A DNA stretch of 64,000 nucleotides from NCBI RefSeq assembly GCF_030549615.1, contig NZ_CP130832.1, positions 186,001 to 250,000 on the forward strand, read 5' to 3'. Numbering within the stretch: position 1 is the stretch's first letter; the number at the start of each line of letters is the position of its first letter. Below are positions 61,144-64,000 of this stretch, piece after piece. The position numbers and the translations under genes are program-made. This DNA is from Stenotrophomonas sp. 610A2 (GTDB taxonomy: Bacteria > Pseudomonadota > Gammaproteobacteria > Xanthomonadales > Xanthomonadaceae). The notes beneath the pieces were generated by a model that ran no database searches, had not been told where the DNA came from, and saw nothing but the letters and a program-made list of their open reading frames with translations.

Positions 61144-63513
61144 TTACTTCAGTTCCTGCTCGAACAACTTGAGGATGCGCTTGTACTGGTCCAGCCAGGA
61201 ATCGGCACGCGTATAGCCGTGGCGTTCCAGCGGGTAGGGTGCGATCGACCAGTTGTCCTTGTGCAGCTCGATCAGCTTCTGCGTCATGTTGACCGAGTCC
61301 TGGAAGAACACGTTGTCATCCATCATGCCGTGCGCGATCAGCAGGTTGTCCTGCAGGCCTTCGGCATATTCGATCGGCGAGGAGATGCGGTAGGCCTCCG
61401 GATCGATGTCCGGGGTGTTGAGGATGTTGGCGGTGTAAGCGTGGTTGTACTGGTGCCAGTCACCCACCGGGCGCAGTGCGGCACCGGCCTTGAAGGTGCC
61501 CGGCGAGCGGAACAGCGCCATGTAGGTCATGAAGCCGCCGTACGAGCCGCCGTAGATGCCGGCGCGGGCGCGGTCACCCTGCTTGGTCTCGACCAGCCAG
61601 TCCAGGCCGTCCAGATAGTCCTCCAGCTCCGGGTGGCCCATGTTGCGGTAGATGGCGGTACGCCAGTTGCGGCCATAGCCCTCGCTGCCGCGGTAGTCCA
61701 TGTCGAGCACGATGTAACCCTTCTGCACCAGCAGGTTGTGGAACATCTGCTCGCGGAAGTAGTTGGAATAACGCGCATGCACGTTCTGCAGGTAACCGGC
61801 GCCGTGCACGAACATGGCGATCGGGTACTGCTTGCCCGGCTCGAGCTTTTCCGGGCCGTAGTACTTGGCCCAGACGTGGCCGGCGCCGTGCTTGGACGGC
61901 ACCTGCACCATCTGCGGCTGCACCCACTCGCGGGCCTTGAACTCGGCGCTGCGGGTATCGGTGAGCTTGCGTGCTTCGCCGCCGCTGACCGGCAGCACGG
62001 CGACCTGGGCCGGCAGATACGGCGCGGAATAGCGCACCAGCAACTGCTGGCCATCCGGCGACAGGCTGAAATCTTCAACACCATCGAGCGCGGTCACTTC
62101 GCGCACGGCACCGCCGTTGGCGTTGACGTTGCAGACCTCGTAATCGCCCGGCCACTTCTGGTTGCAGACGAAGTAGAAGCTGTTGCCGTCGGCACTGACC
62201 ACCGGCGCCGAGGTTTCCCAGTTGCCGGAGGTGATGGCCTTGGGCTTGCTGCTACCGGTCTGCGTGTACAGGTGCGAATAGCCGGATTCCTCGGACAGCA
62301 GCCACAGGGTGCGGCCGTCCGGCATCCAGCCGTAATCGTTGAAGCCCCAGTTGATCCAGCCGCCGTCAGTCAGCCGGTGGCGGCTTTCCAGGCGCGCGCT
62401 GGTTGCGCTGGTGGTGGCGATCCAGCGGTCCTTGTTGTCGTTGGCACGCAGCATCAGCGCGGCCTGGCTGCCGTCGGCATTCCAGCGGATGCCGCCGCCC
62501 ATGAAGTCGCTCATCAATTCGAGCGGACGGTTGCCCTTCAGCGCGTCCTTGCCGGCCTTGCGGCGCAGCTCGGCCAGCGGATCGGTGGCGATGCCGGGCA
62601 GGTTGTCCAGCGACAGCGGCTCGACCTTGCCGGTGGCGGCATCGGCCAACCAGAACGCATGCGGTTCGGGATTGTTGCGGCCGACGCGGGTGCGGGTGTC
62701 TTCGGCTTCTTCGTAGCCGGACTCGGTGACGTACAGCGGCATCTTGCCGCCGCGGCCTTCCTCGTAACCCTTGGGCTTGGTGACCACGATCAGGTGGCGG
62801 GCATCGGGCGACAGCGCGCTGTCGACGATCTCGACATCGGCGCCAAGGAAGATCGGTGCCGGTGCGCGGGTCGGGTCGGCCTGGCGCCAACGCTCGCCCT
62901 GCTCGCGCAGCTCTTCGCGCTGGGCGCGATCAGTGCGCAGGGTGGACAGGGTGCGCATCTGCTGGTCGCGCAGTACGTCGGCCTTGGGCGCGTCGGCCGG
63001 GTTCTTGTCGGCCTTGAGCTGGGCGACCTGGCTGGTGATGTTGTTGCGCGGATTCCAGTGGAACCAGTTGTTGCCCACTTCCCAGATCACGCCGCCATCG
63101 CTGGCGAAATTGACGCCGCTGGCGCGTTCATTGCTGCGGGTCAGCTGGGTCAGCGTGCCGTTGCGCAGGTCGCGCACGAACACGTCGCCATTGCGGACGA
63201 AGGCCATGCGCTGGCGGCTGCTGTCATAGACGCGGTCGGCGGCATCGAGGGTGCCGCGCTGGTCATCGGCGACCTGCTGGCCGACGCCGCCACTCACCGG
63301 CAGGCGGAAACTGTCGCGCACTGCGCTGCCCTGGCGCTTGAGCGTGTATTCGACCTGCTGGCCGTTCCACGACCACCAGGCCGATTCCACCGGCGGCCCG
63401 ATCCAGTCCGGGTTGGCCATTGCCTGCTCGATGGTGATCGGCGTGGGCGCGGCATGGGCGTTGCCGAAAGCGGTCAACAACAGCAGGGACAGGGGCAGCA
63501 GCTTGGGCATCAT
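61144..63513 (-). CDS. S9-family prolyl oligopeptidase (DPP-IV-like), exported
   Basis: The protein has 789 residues from ATG 63513 (a second ATG is adjacent). Signal peptide LLPLSLLLLTAFGNAHA. Residues ~30-520 form a beta-propeller (DPP-IV N-terminal type, for example LSPDGQQLLVRYSAPYLP). Residues ~540-789 are the alpha/beta hydrolase: nucleophile in GIYGGSYGGFMTY, Asp in HGMMDDNVFFQD, His in YPLERHGYTRAD. It would release dipeptides or cut oligopeptides in the periplasm. It is monocistronic with its own terminator. Confidence 0.92.
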   Translation of the reverse strand: MMPKLLPLSLLLLTAFGNAHAAPTPITIEQAMANPDWIGPPVESAWWSWNGQQVEYTLKRQGSAVRDSFRLPVSGGVGQQVADDQRGTLDAADRVYDSSRQRMAFVRNGDVFVRDLRNGTLTQLTRSNERASGVNFASDGGVIWEVGNNWFHWNPRNNITSQVAQLKADKNPADAPKADVLRDQQMRTLSTLRTDRAQREELREQGERWRQADPTRAPAPIFLGADVEIVDSALSPDARHLIVVTKPKGYEEGRGGKMPLYVTESGYEEAEDTRTRVGRNNPEPHAFWLADAATGKVEPLSLDNLPGIATDPLAELRRKAGKDALKGNRPLELMSDFMGGGIRWNADGSQAALMLRANDNKDRWIATTSATSARLESRHRLTDGGWINWGFNDYGWMPDGRTLWLLSEESGYSHLYTQTGSSKPKAITSGNWETSAPVVSADGNSFYFVCNQKWPGDYEVCNVNANGGAVREVTALDGVEDFSLSPDGQQLLVRYSAPYLPAQVAVLPVSGGEARKLTDTRSAEFKAREWVQPQMVQVPSKHGAGHVWAKYYGPEKLEPGKQYPIAMFVHGAGYLQNVHARYSNYFREQMFHNLLVQKGYIVLDMDYRGSEGYGRNWRTAIYRNMGHPELEDYLDGLDWLVETKQGDRARAGIYGGSYGGFMTYMALFRSPGTFKAGAALRPVGDWHQYNHAYTANILNTPDIDPEAYRISSPIEYAEGLQDNLLIAHGMMDDNVFFQDSVNMTQKLIELHKDNWSIAPYPLERHGYTRADSWLDQYKRILKLFEQELK

Positions 63514-63668
63514 TCGGCACCGGTGAAAGGGAACCGAACAAGGGTAGCAGCCACCAACTGCGCGGGGCTGGGCCACAGGTCATGGAGGCGGGGTTCGGCG
63601 GCTGAGCTGCCGGAATCGGCAATGTTTTGCGCCCTCCCGTTGGCGCAGCCAGGGAAAAGGGAAGAAGC

Positions 63669-63736
63669 GTAGTGCCGAGCCATGCTCGGCAGAGGCTTTA
63701 CCGGTAAGGCCCCTGCCGAGCATGGCTCGGCACTAC
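63669..63736. repeat. Inverted SMAG pair in a 335-bp promoter region
   Basis: GTAGTGCCGAGCCATGCTCGGCA at 63669-63691 is followed by its inverse at 63714-63736, separated by 22 bases. The rest of 63514-63848, between divergent S9 peptidase and cytochrome bd genes, contains no gene; TTGACG at about 63763 may be a -35 element of the oxidase gene, but no good -10 is clear. Confidence 0.85.
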
Positions 63737-63848
63737 AGGGGGCAGGAGCCGCTGCGACTTTTTGACGCACTGCGACAACCGGTCACATCCGTTCTTAACC
63801 AATACCGGACCAGAATCGCCCCAATTAAAAAGTTGCGGAGAAGCGGCC

Positions 63849-64000
63849 GTGGAAGCGCTGCTGTTGTCCCGGATCCAGTTCGGATTCGTGGTGAGTTTTC
63901 ATGTGCTGTTCCCGGCCTTCACCATCGGTACGGCCAGCTGGTTGGCCTTCGTTGAATGGCGTTGGCTGCGTACCCGCAACCCGGTCTGGCGCGAGCTGTT
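63849..64000 (+). CDS. cydA: Cytochrome bd ubiquinol oxidase subunit I, 5' end (cut by window end)
   Basis: GTG 63849 with GGAGA nine bases upstream opens a frame that runs off the window: 50 codons. MEALLLSRIQFGFVVSFHVL then FPAFTIGTASWLAFVEWRW is the conserved first helix of CydA/CioA, including the His (SFHVLFPAFTIG) that ligates haem b595. The WLRTRNPVWREL end fits the CioA (cyanide-insensitive) branch. The enzyme reduces O2 with ubiquinol at low oxygen. Confidence 0.92.
   Translation, partial: MEALLLSRIQFGFVVSFHVLFPAFTIGTASWLAFVEWRWLRTRNPVWREL

Overview
The window is high-GC gammaproteobacterial DNA, most likely from Stenotrophomonas or a close relative in the Lysobacteraceae (Xanthomonadaceae). 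Three things point there: gene content (large TonB-dependent receptors, rsmG-parA-parB, a DUF885 peptidase, a DPP-IV-like S9 peptidase), abundant short intergenic palindromes with the core GTAGTGCCGAGCATGCTCGGCA that match the published S. maltophilia SMAG/REP type, and a second palindromic family built on GGAGCGGCGTAAGCCGCGAA. No intact insertion sequence, CRISPR array, integrase or ordinary tRNA gene was seen.

Layout. 1-9.6 kb (mostly minus strand): ribokinase and serine hydrolase in an overlapping pair, a TonB-dependent receptor, a LysR regulator, a sodium:solute symporter fused to an N-terminal mutarotase-like propeller, and a CitE-like lyase. 10.3-12.5 kb: a small worn defence patch with an Mrr-type restriction endonuclease, the first ~30 codons of a type I methyltransferase (hsdM remnant) and a GIY-YIG nuclease. 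12.9-22.7 kb: housekeeping genes (xthA, phosphopantetheinyl transferase, rsmG, parA, parB), Cdd1-like and SUFU-domain proteins, then UDP-glucuronate epimerase-like, GT2 and lipid-A-synthase-N genes for envelope glycan work. 23-30.5 kb: a CzcCBA-type heavy-metal RND efflux operon with a His-rich leader protein and a short CDF-like transporter.

30.5-41 kb: a sugar-acid catabolic locus with an IclR regulator, MFS transporter, enolase-superfamily dehydratase, DapA-family aldolase, TonB receptor, SDR dehydrogenase, DgoK kinase, and one polypeptide joining a KDPGal aldolase to an SMP-30 lactonase. Together these could make a complete De Ley-Doudoroff (galactose/galactonate) route. Matching 6-3-6 inverted repeats (TTGCTA-N3-TAGCRA) lie in two of its promoter regions and are candidate operators.

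41-46 kb: rpmB-rpmG, an FAD/NAD(P)-binding oxidoreductase, a small low-GC secreted protein and uvrD.

46-52.4 kb is the most notable part: a sigma-54-controlled RNA-repair locus. Divergent rtcR faces a textbook -24/-12 promoter that drives rsr (Ro60/TROVE), an array of tRNA-like noncoding RNAs, rtcB and rtcA. Two array members fold as circularly permuted tRNAs: T-arm, sealed 7-bp acceptor stem, then D-arm, closed by an 8-bp GGAAC/GTTCC stem where an anticodon arm would be. Two flanking members are reduced versions. They are best read as bacterial Y RNAs (Yrl) in a tandem array.

52.5-64 kb: universal stress protein, DUF2782 lipoprotein, polA, a DUF421 membrane protein, hemF, a Cys-rich Sel1-like secreted protein, a membrane protein, a NUDIX hydrolase, an S9 peptidase, and the 5' end of a cytochrome bd oxidase subunit I gene cut by the window edge.
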